In this document: positions 1 to 13,100 of the stretch, piece by piece
How positions within the stretch are numbered: position 1 is the first letter of the stretch
Layout of the letters: each line of letters starts with the position of its first letter
Assembly: GCA_014843695.1 (NCBI GenBank)
Contig: CM026400.1
Location: 42,329,983 to 42,393,982 of the forward strand
Source of the DNA: Archivesica marissinica
Lineage: Eukaryota > Mollusca > Bivalvia > Venerida > Vesicomyidae
Reading direction: 5' to 3'
Length of the DNA: 64,000 nt
The notes under the pieces: generated by a model
Seen by the model: only the letters and a program-made list of their open reading frames with translations
Told to the model about the DNA's origin: nothing
The model's database searches: none
Program-made: the position numbers and the translations under genes

Positions 1-3000
1 TATATGGGCAGGGGATACTTATATACTAATGTCAAGTACATGGGCAGGGGATACTTATATACTAATGTCAAGTACATGGGCAGGGGATACTTATATACGA
101 ATGTCAAGTACATGGGCAGGGGATACTTATATACTAATGTCAAGTACAGGGGCAGGGGATACTTATATACTAATGTCAAGTATAGGGGCAGGGGATACTT
201 ATATACTAATGTCAAGTATAGGGGCAGGGGATACTTATATACTAATGTCAAGTACATGGACATGGGATACTTATATACTAATGTCAAGTACATGGGCAGG
301 AATACGTATATACTAATGTCAAGTACATGGGCAGAGGATACTTATATACGAATGTCAAGTACAGGGACAGGGGATACTTATATACTAATGTCAAGTACAG
401 GGGCAGGGGATACTTATATACCAATGCCAAGTACAGGGATAGGGGATACTTATATACTAATGTCAAGTACATGGGCAGTGGATACTTATATACGAATGTC
501 AAGTACAGGGGCAGGGGATACTTATATACTAATGTCAAGTACAAGCGCAGGGGATACTTATATACTAATGTCGAGTACATGGGCAGAGGATACTTATATA
601 CTAATGTCAAGTACATGGGCAGAGGATACTTATATACGAATGTCAAGTACATGGGCAGGGGACACTTATATACCAATGTCAAGTACAGGGGCAGGGGATA
701 CTTATATACTAATGTCAAGTACATGGACAGGGGATACTTATATACGAATGTCAAGTACATGGGCAGGGGATACTTATATACTAATGTCAAGTACATGGGC
801 AGGGGATACTTATATACTAATGTCAAGTACATGGACAGGGGATACTTATATACTAATGTCAAGTATAGGGACAGGGGATACTTATATACTAATGTCAAGT
901 ACAGGGGCAGGGGATACTTATATACCAATGTCAAGTACAGGGGCAGGGGATACTTATATACTAATGTCAAGTACATGGGCAGGGGATACTTATATACTAA
1001 TGTCAAGTACATGGGCAGGGGATACTTATATACTAATGTCAAGTACAGGGGCAGGGATACTTATATACTAATGTCAAGTACAGGGCAGGGGATACTTATA
1101 TACTAATGTCGAGTACATGGACAGGGGATACTTATATACTAATGTCAAGTACATGGGCAGGGGATACTTATATACCAATGGCAGGTACATGGGCAGGGGA
1201 TACTTATATACGAATGTCAAGTACATGGACAGGGGATACTTATATACGAATGTCAAGTACATGGGCAGGGGATACTTATATACTAATGTCAAGTACATGG
1301 GCAGGGGATACTTATATACTAATGTCAAGTACAGGGGCAGGGGATATTTATATACCTATGTCAAGTACAGGGGCAGGGGATACTTATATACCAATGTCAA
1401 GTACAGGGGCAGGGGATACTTATATACTAATGTTAAGTACAGGCGCAGGGGATACTTATATACCAATGTCAAGTACAGGCGCAGGGGATACTTATATACT
1501 AATGTCGAGTACATGGACATGGGATACTTATATATTAATGTCAAGTACAGGCGCAGGGGATACTTATATACTAATGTCAAGTACATGGGCAGAGGATACT
1601 TATATACCAATCATACATGGGCAGGGGATACTTATATACTAATGTCAAGTACATGGGCAGGGGATACTTATATACCAATGTCAAGTACATGGGCAGGGGA
1701 TACTTATATACTAATGTCAAGTACAGGCGCAGGGGATACTTATATACTAATGTCAAGTACATGGACAGGGGATACTTATATACTAATGTCAAGTACATGG
1801 GCAGGGGATACTTATATACCAATGTCAAGTACAGGGACAGGAGATACTTATATACCAATGTCAAGTACATGGGCAGAGGATACTTATATACGAATGTCAA
1901 GTACATGGACAGTGGGTACGTATATACGAATGTCATGTACATGGGCATGGTGTACTTATATACCAATGTCAAGTACAGGGGCAGGGGATACTTATATACT
2001 AATGCCAAGTACAGGGGCAGGGGATACTTATATACCAATGTCAATTACAGGGGCAGGGGATACTTATATACCAATGTCAAGTACAGGCGCAGGGGATACT
2101 TATATACTAATGTCAAGTACAGGCGCAGGGGATACTTATATACCAATGTCAAGTACAGGCGCAGGGGATACTTATATACTAATGTCGAGTACATGGACAG
2201 GGGATACTTATATACTAATGTCAAGTACATGGGCAGGGGATACTTATATACTAATGTCAAGTACAGGGCAGGTGATACTATATACTAATGTCGAGTACAT
2301 GGACAGGGGATACTTATATACTAATGTCAAGTACATGGGCAGGGGATACTTATATACTAATGTCAAGTACAGGCGCAGGTGATACATATATACTAATGTC
2401 GAGTACATGGACAGGGGATACTTATATACTAATGTCAAGTACATGGGCAGGGGATACTTATATACTAATGTCAAGTACAGGCGCAGGTGATACTTATATA
2501 CTAATGTCAAGTACATGGACAGGGGATACTTATATACTAATGTCAAGTACATGGGCAGGGGATACTTATATACTAATGTCAAGTACATGGGCAGGGGATA
2601 CTTATATACTAATGTCAAGTACAGGGGCAGGGGATACTTATATACCAATGTCGAGTACATGTGCAGCAGGGGGTACGTATATACCAATGTTAAGTACAGT
2701 CACAGGGGATACTTATATACTAATGTCAAGTACATGGGCAGGGGATACTTATATACTAATGTCAAGTACATGGGCAGGGGATACTTATATACTAATGTCA
2801 AGTACAGGAGCAGGAGATTCTTATATACTAATGTCAAGTACAGTCGCAGGGGGTACTTATATACTAATGTCAAGTACATGGACAGGGGATACTAATAAAC
2901 TAATGTCAAGTACATGGGCAGGGGATACTTATATACTAATGGCAGGTACATGGGCATGGGATACTTATATACTAATGTCAAGTACATGGGCATGGTGTAC

Positions 3001-5089
3001 TTATATACCAATGTCAAGTACAGGGGCAGGGGATACTTATATACTAATGCCAAGTACAGGGGCAGGGGATACTTATATACTAATGTCAAGTACATGGACA
3101 GGGGATACTTATACACGAATGTCGAGTACATGGGCAGGGGATACTTATATACAAATGTCAAGTACAGGGACATGGGGATACTTATATACTAATGTCAAGT
3201 ACAGGGACAGGGGATACTTATATACGAATGTCGAGTACATGGGCAGGTGATACTTATATACTAATGTCAAGTGCAGGGGCAGGGGATACTTATATACTAA
3301 TGTCAAGTATAGGGACAGGAGATACTTATATACCAATGTCAAGTATAGGGACAGGAGATACTTAAATACTAATGTCAAGTACAGGGGCAGGGGATACTTA
3401 TATACCAATAACAAGTACAGGGGTAGGGGATACTTATATACGAATGTCAAGTACAGGGGCAGGGTATACTTATATACTATTGTCAAGTACATGGACAGGG
3501 GATACTTATATACGAATGTCGAGTACATGGGCAGGGGATACATATATACTAATGGCAAGTACAGGGGCAGGGGATACATATATACTAATGTCAAGTACAG
3601 GTGCAGGGGATACTTATATACCAATGTCAATTACAGGGGCAGTGGATACTTATATACTAATGTCAAGTTCAGGGGCAGTGGATACTTATATACTAATGTC
3701 AAGTACAGGGGCAGGGGATACTTATATACCAATATCAAGTACATGGGCTGGGGATACTTATATACCAATATCAAGTACATGGGCAGGGGATACTTATATA
3801 CTAATGGCAGGTACATGGGCAGGGGATATTTATATACGAATGTCAAGTACATGGACAGTGGGTGCGTATATACGAATGTCAAGTACATGGGCAGGGGGTA
3901 CTTATATACGAATGTCAAGTACATGGGCATGGTGTACTTATATACCAATGTCAAGTACAGGGGCAGGGGTTTTTCTTTACGGGCATGGTACTTATATACC
4001 AATGTCAAGTACAGGGGCAGGGTATACTTATATACTAATGCCAAGTACAGGGGCATGGGATACTTATATACTAATGTCAAGTACATGGACAGGGGATACG
4101 TATACACGAATGTCGAGTACATGGGCAGGGGATACTTATATACCAATGTCAAGTACAGGGACATTTGGATACTTATATACTAATGTCAAGTACAGGGACA
4201 GGGGATACTTATATACGAATGTCGAGTACATGGGCAGGTGATACTTATATACTAATGTCAAGTGCAGGGGCAGGGGATACTTATATACTAATGTCAAGTA
4301 TAGGGACAGGAGATACTTAAATACTAATGTCAAGTACAGGGGCAGGGGATACTTATATACTAATGTCAAGTACAGGGGCAGGTGATACTGATATACTAAT
4401 GTCGAGTACATGGGCAGGGGATACTTATATACGAATGTCAAGTACAGGAGCAGGAGATACTTATATACTAATGTCAAGTACAGGCGCAGGGGGTACTTAT
4501 ATACTAATGTCAAGTACATGGACAGGGGATACTAATATACTAATGTCAAGTACAGGCGCAGGGGATACTTATATACTAATGGCAAGTACATGGGCAGGGG
4601 ATACTTATATACTAATGTCAAGTACAGGGGCAGGGTATACTTATATACTATTGTCAAGTACATGGACAGGGGATACTTATATACGAATGTCGAGTACATG
4701 GGCAGGGGATACATATATACTAATGGCAAGTACAGGGGCAGGGGATACCTATATACTAATGTCAAGTACAGGTGCAGGGGATACTTATATACCAATGTCA
4801 ATTACAGTGGCAGAGGATACTTATATACTAATGTCAAGTACAGGGGCAGTGGATACTTATATACTAATGTCAAGTACAGGGGCAGGGGATACTTATATAC
4901 CAATATCAAGTACATGGGCAGGGGATACTTATATACCAATATCAAGTACAGGGGCAGGGGATACTTATATACCAATGTCAAGTATAGGGACAGGAGATAC
5001 TTAAATACTAATGTCAAGTACAGGGGCAGGGGATACCTATATACCAATATCAAGTACAATGGCAGGGGATACTTAGATACCAATGTCAA
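1..5089. repeat. 36-bp minisatellite array, first block
   Basis: About 140 head-to-tail copies of a 36-bp unit built around GGATACTTATATACTAATG followed by TCAAGTACATGGGCAGG. Copies differ at a few favoured positions: ACT/ACC/ACG, ATGG/AGGG, GGCAGG/GGACAGG, TCAAG/TCGAG. Since 36 is a multiple of 3 and the unit lacks stops in three of six frames, long reading frames arise automatically (12-residue periods such as MGRGYLYTNVKY and MSSTWAGDTYIL). The common substitutions change amino acids in every frame, so I do not call a protein. One unit at about 3966-3990 is replaced by an 18-bp shorter, unrelated stretch. From about 241 the order of variants matches 12700 onward. Confidence 0.97.
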
Positions 5090-6735
5090 ATTGTAACAAA
5101 ATGAAAGTGACCATTTTAACTACTGTGTAGTTGGGGCCTCTTTATCAATGGGTTTCAGAACATTTTGTCGTACCATTGAAACATTTCTTCAGTGATTTGA
5201 TCATAAATTGTGACGAATGTATCTATACTAGATAAAGGACAGTGGTGTATTATTATATATCACTTATAAGGAACATTCCCGTTTATTTGATATAAATCCG
5301 ACTAGTATTACCAGATTTGGGTTTATTCTTTTCAAATCACTGTTCCCTTTATCAGTGAAATTAACCTCCAGGGCCAGATAAGAACGCGCAGTCAATATGG
5401 TATGTATCATGTCGGCTGATAAACGCATGAAAAGACCGTGTGTGTACTCAGTGATGGCGCTATAAATTGGACACTCGCACATTGCACTGACATTGCTCTC
5501 GGAACATCACAATTGACTTTGGTGACTTGTACATGCGACAGATTTGGGTATGTAACTATATATTATATTGTTCGTAGTTGTCATTAGAGGTTATTTTATT
5601 TGAAACGTCGTCTAAAGCAACTGTCCGAGACGTTACCAGAAACGTGTTGTAGTAAATCGTTATTCAAAGTGGTTCTAGTGATTTACGACGATGGATATCT
5701 ACTGTTCATTACATACATAATAATTAACTAATAACTACTGTTGAATCAAGTGTTGAATATATGGCTGGGGCAGTGTTGTTATCAGCTGTTGTTGAAAGGG
5801 GTGTCATGTACGCTCAAATTGCAGGAGCGGCGTAATGGGTCTTGAGTGGTTCTAAGTTTGTATATATATATAGATATACCATATGAGGTCATGATGGGTA
5901 CGGATTCATTGTATATTTAGACCATGACGGTCACCATGATTCTAAATAGACGTGTGTGTATCTATGTCCACGCATTATGGTAACTATTGTCTTGTTGTTG
6001 TACCACAATGTTATATAAGGTGGTAATAAGAGCTGAGTAGATTGACGTAGCACTAGTATTATATTTGTTATTGTTGTAGTCGCTTCACGCATGAGCCGTG
6101 AGAGGTGTAGCTCAGGGGCGTAGATCCGGTTCAGAACGAGCCGACTGGGAGTTTGCCGGCGTGAGCTGGTGACCTCCATAGACTGGAGAGTGTCAGCGGG
6201 AAGCGGTAGCTGAGCAGCATAGAGTCCGCCGTCAGTGGACAGGGTCCTTCGGACGCAGGGAGTTAATAATATTGTGTATTGTAAATCTTTGAAGTGTGCA
6301 TTATAGCACTGTGACGGCAATACTTGCCAATCTGTTAAAGTGTGTGTATTATAGCACTGTGACGGCAATATTTGCCAATCTTAACTATGTGCATTATAGC
6401 ATTGTGATGGCCATACGTGCCAATGTTTAAATAGGTGCACTATAGCCTAAAAGTTAAAGCAGAGTGTGCAAACGGCAGTTATTTAGATCTCGGAACTGTT
6501 AAATAAATTAACGACATTACCAGCCGTAGACCGGACTCTATACCGGAAGTTAAGCCACCATCTGTGAAGAGCCAAACTATGGACACACATACGTCTCTTA
6601 CCATTCGGTGTCTTTGTTGCAAGTGTTGTTTGATGTATATTAAAATTTGTAAATCTACTTAGTCTTTATGCATACACTTGATCCTGGTATCCGTGACCCT
6701 GAGAGAAGCTGGCCCTCGTGTCATTCTGCGACACA
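5090..6735. other. Non-satellite spacer between 36-bp arrays, first copy; possible solo LTR
   Basis: This 1.65-kb stretch interrupts the 36-bp satellite abruptly on both sides and recurs at 17559-19204 with no difference that I noticed. It contains three loosely repeated segments at about 6285-6430 with the motif TTATAGCAYTGTGAYGGC. Minus-strand reading frames of 72 and 145 codons are present but carry no recognisable domain. Length, isolation inside a satellite and a TG...CA-like edge (TGTAAC near 5092, GACACA near 6734) would fit a solo LTR, but I found no convincing target duplication, primer-binding site or polypurine tract. No gene is supported. Confidence 0.5.
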
Positions 6736-6737
6736 AA

Positions 6738-7634
6738 TGCATACTTATATACCAATGTCGAGTACAGGGATACTAAGATACTAATGTCAAGTACACGAGA
6801 TACGTAGGTCTACACGAATGTCGAGTACAGGGGCAGGGGATACTTATATACGAATGTCAAGTACATGGGCAGGAGATACTTATATACTAATGTCATGTAC
6901 ATGGGCAGGAGATACTTATATACTAATGTCAAGTATAGGGACAGGGGATACTTGTATACTAATGTCAAGTACAGGGGCAGGGGATACTTATATACCAATG
7001 TCAATTACAGGGACATGGTATACTAAGATACTAATGTCAAGTACATGGGATACTTAGACACGAATGTCGAGTACAGGGGCAGGGGATACTGATATACTAA
7101 TGTCAAGTACAGGGCCAGAGGATACTTATATACTAATGTCAAGTACAGGGGCAGGGGATACTTATATACCAATGTCGAGTACAGGGGCAGGGGATACTTA
7201 TATACTAATGTCATGTACATGAGCAGGATATACTTATATACTAATGTCATGTACAGGGGCAGGGGATACTTATATACGAATGTCAAGTACAGGGGCAGGG
7301 GATACTTATATACGAATGTCAAGTACATAGGCATGGTGTACTTATATACCAATGTCAAGTACATGGGCAGGGGATAGTTATATACCAATGTCAAGTACAT
7401 GGGCAGGGGATAGTTATATACCAATGTCAAGTACATGGGCAGGGGATAGTTATATACTAATGTCAAGTATAGGGACAGGGGATACTTATATACTAATGTC
7501 AAGTACAGGGGCAGGGGATATTTATATACCAATGTCAATTACAGGGACATGGTATACTAAGATACTAATGTCAAGTACATGGGATACTTAGACACGAATG
7601 TCGAGTACAGGGGCAGGGGATACTTATATACAAC
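6738..7634. repeat. 36-bp minisatellite, short second array of first block
   Basis: This is the same unit family as the main array, about 25 copies, but more diverged. It includes shortened units (for example GGGATACTAAGATACTAATG near 6767 and 7018) and GGATAGTTATATACC variants near 7371-7460. It resumes right after the 1.65-kb spacer, which suggests that the spacer was inserted into, or recombined with, a once continuous array. Confidence 0.95.
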
Positions 7635-7741
7635 GTGTTAATCTGTCTGTGGAATTACGTTATATGACGCTGGGTATCCTACTATTATTCGATGATATGG
7701 TTATTTTAGGGCAATCTCAAGAGATTCTGCAACATAAGTCC

Positions 7742-8150
7742 GCCTCCGTGGTCGAGTGATTAAGATCGCTGACTTTTAGACCACTGTAACCTATCATCAC
7801 TGATGGTCACAGGTTCGAGTCTAGCCTGACGATTTTCCACTAATTTACTTCTGGCAAAAGGACATGTTGATATTATCAGAAACGAAATACGGTACAATCA
7901 ATGGTCTCGGTGTTTAAATATATTTATATGATTGACCAGGCAAAGTATATCAACGGCTGTTCCCAGGCTAGTTCGAGCACCGCCCAGACCGTGTATCATT
8001 TATATAAAAAAATTGGCAGTTTCTTACGATGGTTGGTGCATCAAGTACTGGTTAACCACTGGAGCCTGCCAAGGAAAGGTGTTAGGTAAACTGCCCGTCG
8101 CTCAAATGGGCAACCGGTAGCGACGTTAAATAACCTTAAATTTGAATAGC
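7742..8150 (+). mobile_element. tRNA-derived SINE, family S2 (class II tRNA-like head)
   Basis: The head GCCTCCGTGGTCGAGTGATT...GGTTCGAGTC looks like a Leu/Ser-type tRNA gene with a long variable arm (A box GTGGTCGAGTGATT, B box GGTTCGAGTCT). A body follows, then the tail GTCGCTCAAATGGGCAACC ... AGCGAC, which forms a short hairpin and is shared with family S1. It is not a functional tRNA gene, because acceptor-stem pairing is poor and the tRNA part is fused to the body. The second copy lies at 20264-20672. Confidence 0.8.
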
Positions 8151-8308
8151 CCTGCAACATAGTTTAGACTCGGTATGTACATACTGCAGCAAATGGGTGT
8201 TAGAAGTTAACATTGAGAAGACTAAAGTGGTTGTATTTTGTAATAGAGAGGCAAAACTAAGCCACACGCGCAGTGATATGACAATAACGAACCCATTTAT
8301 GCATTGAT

Positions 8309-8492
8309 TACTTTAAATCGAATTATGGATATACAATAATCAAATGGAATTATGGATATCCAAAAATATTAATCATGGATCGATTTTTGGATATCCATAA
8401 AAATAGCTTGGAATTATGGTTATCCATATATCAAAATATAGATATCCAATAATTTAATTTATGTATATCCAAAAATCGAATTATGGATATCA
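8309..8492. repeat. Degenerate GGATATCC palindrome cluster, first copy
   Basis: An AT-rich stretch in which ATGGATATCC or its variants recur about every 20-30 bp in both orientations (near 8324, 8353, 8389, 8418, 8484). The units are too irregular for a simple tandem array. It may be an old palindromic transposon remnant. The rest of 8150-8750 holds no recognisable gene. Confidence 0.6.
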
Positions 8493-8748
8493 ATAAATAC
8501 TGAATAAATAGCAAAACGGCGCCCCATAATTGTCGTGCTTATATACATATACTTAAGCAATCTGTATTCAACGTACTTAAGCAATCTGTATTCAACGTAA
8601 TGTCCAAATATAATGAGAATGTAAATTATAATGTATAGTAGGTATTGTCAATACTGTTGTATATGATTGTCTCTTATTGATATGTTTTTTATGTACATGT
8701 TATTTGTTGTACATTGATGAACTTTTAATTTCAAATTGGACACTAAAA

Positions 8749-8820
8749 CTTCTTCCTCTTCTATAAGGCTTCCTCTTCTATAAGGCTTCCTCTTCTATAA
8801 GGCTTCCTCTTCTATAAGGC
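8749..8820. repeat. 17-bp minisatellite, first copy
   Basis: Four copies of CTTCCTCTTCTATAAGG. It leads directly into the 24-bp array, with which it shares CTATAAGGC, so the second unit may have grown from the first. Confidence 0.9.
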
Positions 8821-9191
8821 CACAGGGCACACTATATAAGGTCACAGGGCACACTATATAAGGCCACAGGGCACACTCTATATAAGGCCACAGGGCACAC
8901 TCTATATAAGAACATAGGGCACACTCTATATAAGAACATAGGGCACACTCTATATAAGAACATAGGGCACACTCTATATAAGAACATAGGGCACACTCTA
9001 TATAAGAACATAGGGCACACTCTATATAAGAACATAGGGCACACTCTATATAAGAACATAGGGCACGCTCTATATAAGAACATAGGGCACGCTCTATATA
9101 AGGCCATAGGGCACGCTCTATATAAGGCCATAGGGCACGCTCTATATAAGGCCATAGGGCACGCTCTATATAAGGCCATAGGGCACGCTCT
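8820..9191. repeat. 24-bp minisatellite with TATATAAG in each unit, cut by gap
   Basis: About 15 copies of GGCACACTCTATATAAG plus GCCACAG or AACATAG, running straight into the run of Ns. The intact counterpart is 21323-22073. The minus-strand frames with period MALYRACP are by-products of a 24-bp unit without stops. Confidence 0.95.
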
Positions 9192-10191
9192 NNNNNNNNN
9201 NNNNNNNNNNNNNNNNNNNNNNNNNNNNNNNNNNNNNNNNNNNNNNNNNNNNNNNNNNNNNNNNNNNNNNNNNNNNNNNNNNNNNNNNNNNNNNNNNNNN
9301 NNNNNNNNNNNNNNNNNNNNNNNNNNNNNNNNNNNNNNNNNNNNNNNNNNNNNNNNNNNNNNNNNNNNNNNNNNNNNNNNNNNNNNNNNNNNNNNNNNNN
9401 NNNNNNNNNNNNNNNNNNNNNNNNNNNNNNNNNNNNNNNNNNNNNNNNNNNNNNNNNNNNNNNNNNNNNNNNNNNNNNNNNNNNNNNNNNNNNNNNNNNN
9501 NNNNNNNNNNNNNNNNNNNNNNNNNNNNNNNNNNNNNNNNNNNNNNNNNNNNNNNNNNNNNNNNNNNNNNNNNNNNNNNNNNNNNNNNNNNNNNNNNNNN
9601 NNNNNNNNNNNNNNNNNNNNNNNNNNNNNNNNNNNNNNNNNNNNNNNNNNNNNNNNNNNNNNNNNNNNNNNNNNNNNNNNNNNNNNNNNNNNNNNNNNNN
9701 NNNNNNNNNNNNNNNNNNNNNNNNNNNNNNNNNNNNNNNNNNNNNNNNNNNNNNNNNNNNNNNNNNNNNNNNNNNNNNNNNNNNNNNNNNNNNNNNNNNN
9801 NNNNNNNNNNNNNNNNNNNNNNNNNNNNNNNNNNNNNNNNNNNNNNNNNNNNNNNNNNNNNNNNNNNNNNNNNNNNNNNNNNNNNNNNNNNNNNNNNNNN
9901 NNNNNNNNNNNNNNNNNNNNNNNNNNNNNNNNNNNNNNNNNNNNNNNNNNNNNNNNNNNNNNNNNNNNNNNNNNNNNNNNNNNNNNNNNNNNNNNNNNNN
10001 NNNNNNNNNNNNNNNNNNNNNNNNNNNNNNNNNNNNNNNNNNNNNNNNNNNNNNNNNNNNNNNNNNNNNNNNNNNNNNNNNNNNNNNNNNNNNNNNNNNN
10101 NNNNNNNNNNNNNNNNNNNNNNNNNNNNNNNNNNNNNNNNNNNNNNNNNNNNNNNNNNNNNNNNNNNNNNNNNNNNNNNNNNNNNNNNNNN
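9192..10191. other. Assembly gap of exactly 1000 Ns
   Basis: A run of Ns of round length, typical of a scaffold join of unknown size. It lies inside a 24-bp array on its left and begins within a 36-bp array on its right, so both flanks are repeats that assemblers cannot place reliably. Confidence 0.99.
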
Positions 10192-13100
10192 ACTACATGG
10201 GCAGGGGATACTTATATACCAATGGCAGGTACATGGGCAGGGGATACTTATATACCAATATAAAGTACAGGGACAGGGGATACTTATATACTATAGTATA
10301 TAATGTCAAGTACATGGGCAAGGGATACTTATATATCAATGTCAAGTACATGGGCAGGGGATACTTATATACCAATATAAAGTACAGGGACAGGGGATAC
10401 TTATATACTATAGTATATAATGTCAAGTACATGGGCAGGGGATACTTATATACTAATGTCAAGTACATGGGCAGGGGATACTTATATACTAATGTCAAGA
10501 ACATGGTCAGGGGATACTTATACACTAATGTCAAGTACAGGCAGGCAGGGGATACTTATATACTAATGTCAAGTACATGGACAGGGGATACTTATATACT
10601 AATGTCAAGTACATGGACAGGGGATACTTATATACTAATGTCAAGTACATGGGCAGGGGATACTTATATACTAATGTCAAGTACATGGACAAGGGATACT
10701 TATATACTACTGTCAAGTACAGGGGCATGGGATACGTATATACTAATGTCAAGTACAGGGGCAGGGGATACTTATATACCAATGCCAAGTACAGGGGCAG
10801 GGGATACTTATATACTAATGTCAAGTACATGGGCAGTGGATACTTATATACGAATTTCAAGTACAGGGGCAGGGGATATTTATATACTAATGTCAAGTAC
10901 AGGGGCAGGGGATACTTATATACCAATGCCAAGTACAGGGGCAATGGATACCTATATACGAATGTCGAGTGCAGGGGCAGGGGATACTTATATACTAATG
11001 TCAAGTACATGTGCAGGGAATACTTATATACTAATGTCGAGTACAGTGGCAGGGTATACTTATATACAAATGTCGAGTACAGGGGCAGGGGATACTTATA
11101 TACTAATGTCAAGTACATGTGCAGGGAATACTTATATACCAATGTCAAGTACAGGGGCAGGAGATACTTATATACCAATGTCAAGTACAGGGACAGGGGA
11201 TACTTATATACTAATGGCAAGTACGTGTGCAGGGGATACTTATATACTAATGTCAAGTACAGGGACAGGGGATACTTATATACTAATGTCAAGTATATGG
11301 ACAGGGGGTACTTATATACTAATGTCAAGAATAGGGACATAGGATACTTATATACTAATGTCAAGTATAGGGACAGGGAATACTTATATACGAATGTCAC
11401 GTACATGGACAGGGGATACTTATATACGAATGTCAAGTACAGGGACAGGAGATACTTATATACGAATGTCAAGTACATGGGCAGGGGGTACTTATATACT
11501 AATGTCGAGTACATGGGCAGAGGATACTTAAATACGAATGTCAAGTACAGGGGCAGGGGACACTTATATACGAATGTCAAGTACAGGGACAGGAGATACT
11601 TATATACGAATGTCAAGTACATGGGCAGGGGGTACTTATATACTAATGTCGAGTACATGGACAGGGGATATTTATATACTAATGTCAAGTACATGGGCAG
11701 GAGATACTTATATACGAATGTCAAGTACAGGGGCAGGGGATACTTATATAGGAATGTCAAGTACATGTGCAGGGGATACTTATATACTAATGTCAAGTAT
11801 AGGGACATGGGATACTTATATACCAATGCCAAGTACAGGGACAGGGGATACTTATATACTAATGGCAAGTACGTATGCAGGGGATACTTATATACTAATG
11901 TCAAGTACAGGGACAGGGGATACTTATATACTAATGTCAAGTATATGGACAGGGGGTACTTATATACTAATGTCAAGAATAGGGACATAGGATACTTATA
12001 TACTAATGTCAAGTATAGGGACAGGGAATACTTATATACGAATGTCACGTACATGGACAGGGGATACTTATATACTAATGTCAAGTACAGGGACAGGGGA
12101 TACTTATATACGAATGTCAAGTACAGGAGCAGGAGATACTTATATACTAATGTCAAGTACAGGCGCAGGGGGTACTTATATACTAATGTCAAGTACATGG
12201 ACAGGGGATACTAATATACTAATGTCAAGTACAGGCGCAGGGGATACTTATATACTAATGGCAAGTACATGGGCAGGGGATACTTATATACTAATGTCAA
12301 GTATAGGGGCAGGGGATACTTATATACCAATGTCAAGTATAGGGACAGGGGGTACTTATATACTAATGTCAAGTATAGGGACAGGGGATACTTATATACC
12401 AATGTCAAGTATAGGGACAGGGGGTACTTATATACTAATGTCAAGTATATGGGCAGGGGATACTTATATACCAATGTCAAGTATAGGGACAGGGGGTACT
12501 TATATACCAATGTCAAGTATAGGGACAGGGGATACTTATATACCAATGTCAAGTATAGGGACAGGGGATACTTATATACTAATGTCAAGTATAGGGACAG
12601 GGGATACTTATATACCAATGTCAAGTATAGGGACAGGGGATACTTATATACTAATGTCAAGTATAGGGGCAGGAGATACTTATATACTAATGTCAAGTAC
12701 ATGGACATGGGATACTTATATACTAATGTCAAGTACATGGGCAGGAATACGTATATACTAATGTCAAGTACATGGGCAGAGGATACTTATATACGAATGT
12801 CAAGTACAGGGACAGGGGATACTTATATACTAATGTCAAGTACAGGGGCAGGGGATACTTATATACCAATGCCAAGTACAGGGATAGGGGATACTTATAT
12901 ACTAATGTCAAGTACATGGGCAGTGGATACTTATATACGAATGTCAAGTACAGGGGCAGGGGATACTTATATACTAATGTCAAGTACAAGCGCAGGGGAT
13001 ACTTATATACTAATGTCGAGTACATGGGCAGAGGATACTTATATACTAATGTCAAGTACATGGGCAGAGGATACTTATATACGAATGTCAAGTACATGGG

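Noticed and set aside
4..1071. Long frames of YLYTNVKY / MSSTWAGDTYIL type and their minus-strand mates (MTLVYKYPLP) in the 36-bp arrays
   Set aside because: They follow from a 36-bp, stop-free unit. Three frames are open at once, starts are internal Met codons of the repeat, and substitutions are not silent in any frame.
1..5089. Centromeric or telomeric satellite
   Set aside because: There is no TTAGGG-type telomere sequence, and nothing in the window links the array to a centromere. Cytogenetic or genome-wide abundance data would be needed.
5931..6368. 145-codon minus-strand ORF in the spacer, identical in both copies
   Set aside because: Identity only reflects the overall identity of the block. 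No domain, no codon signature, and part of it comes from short internal repeats.
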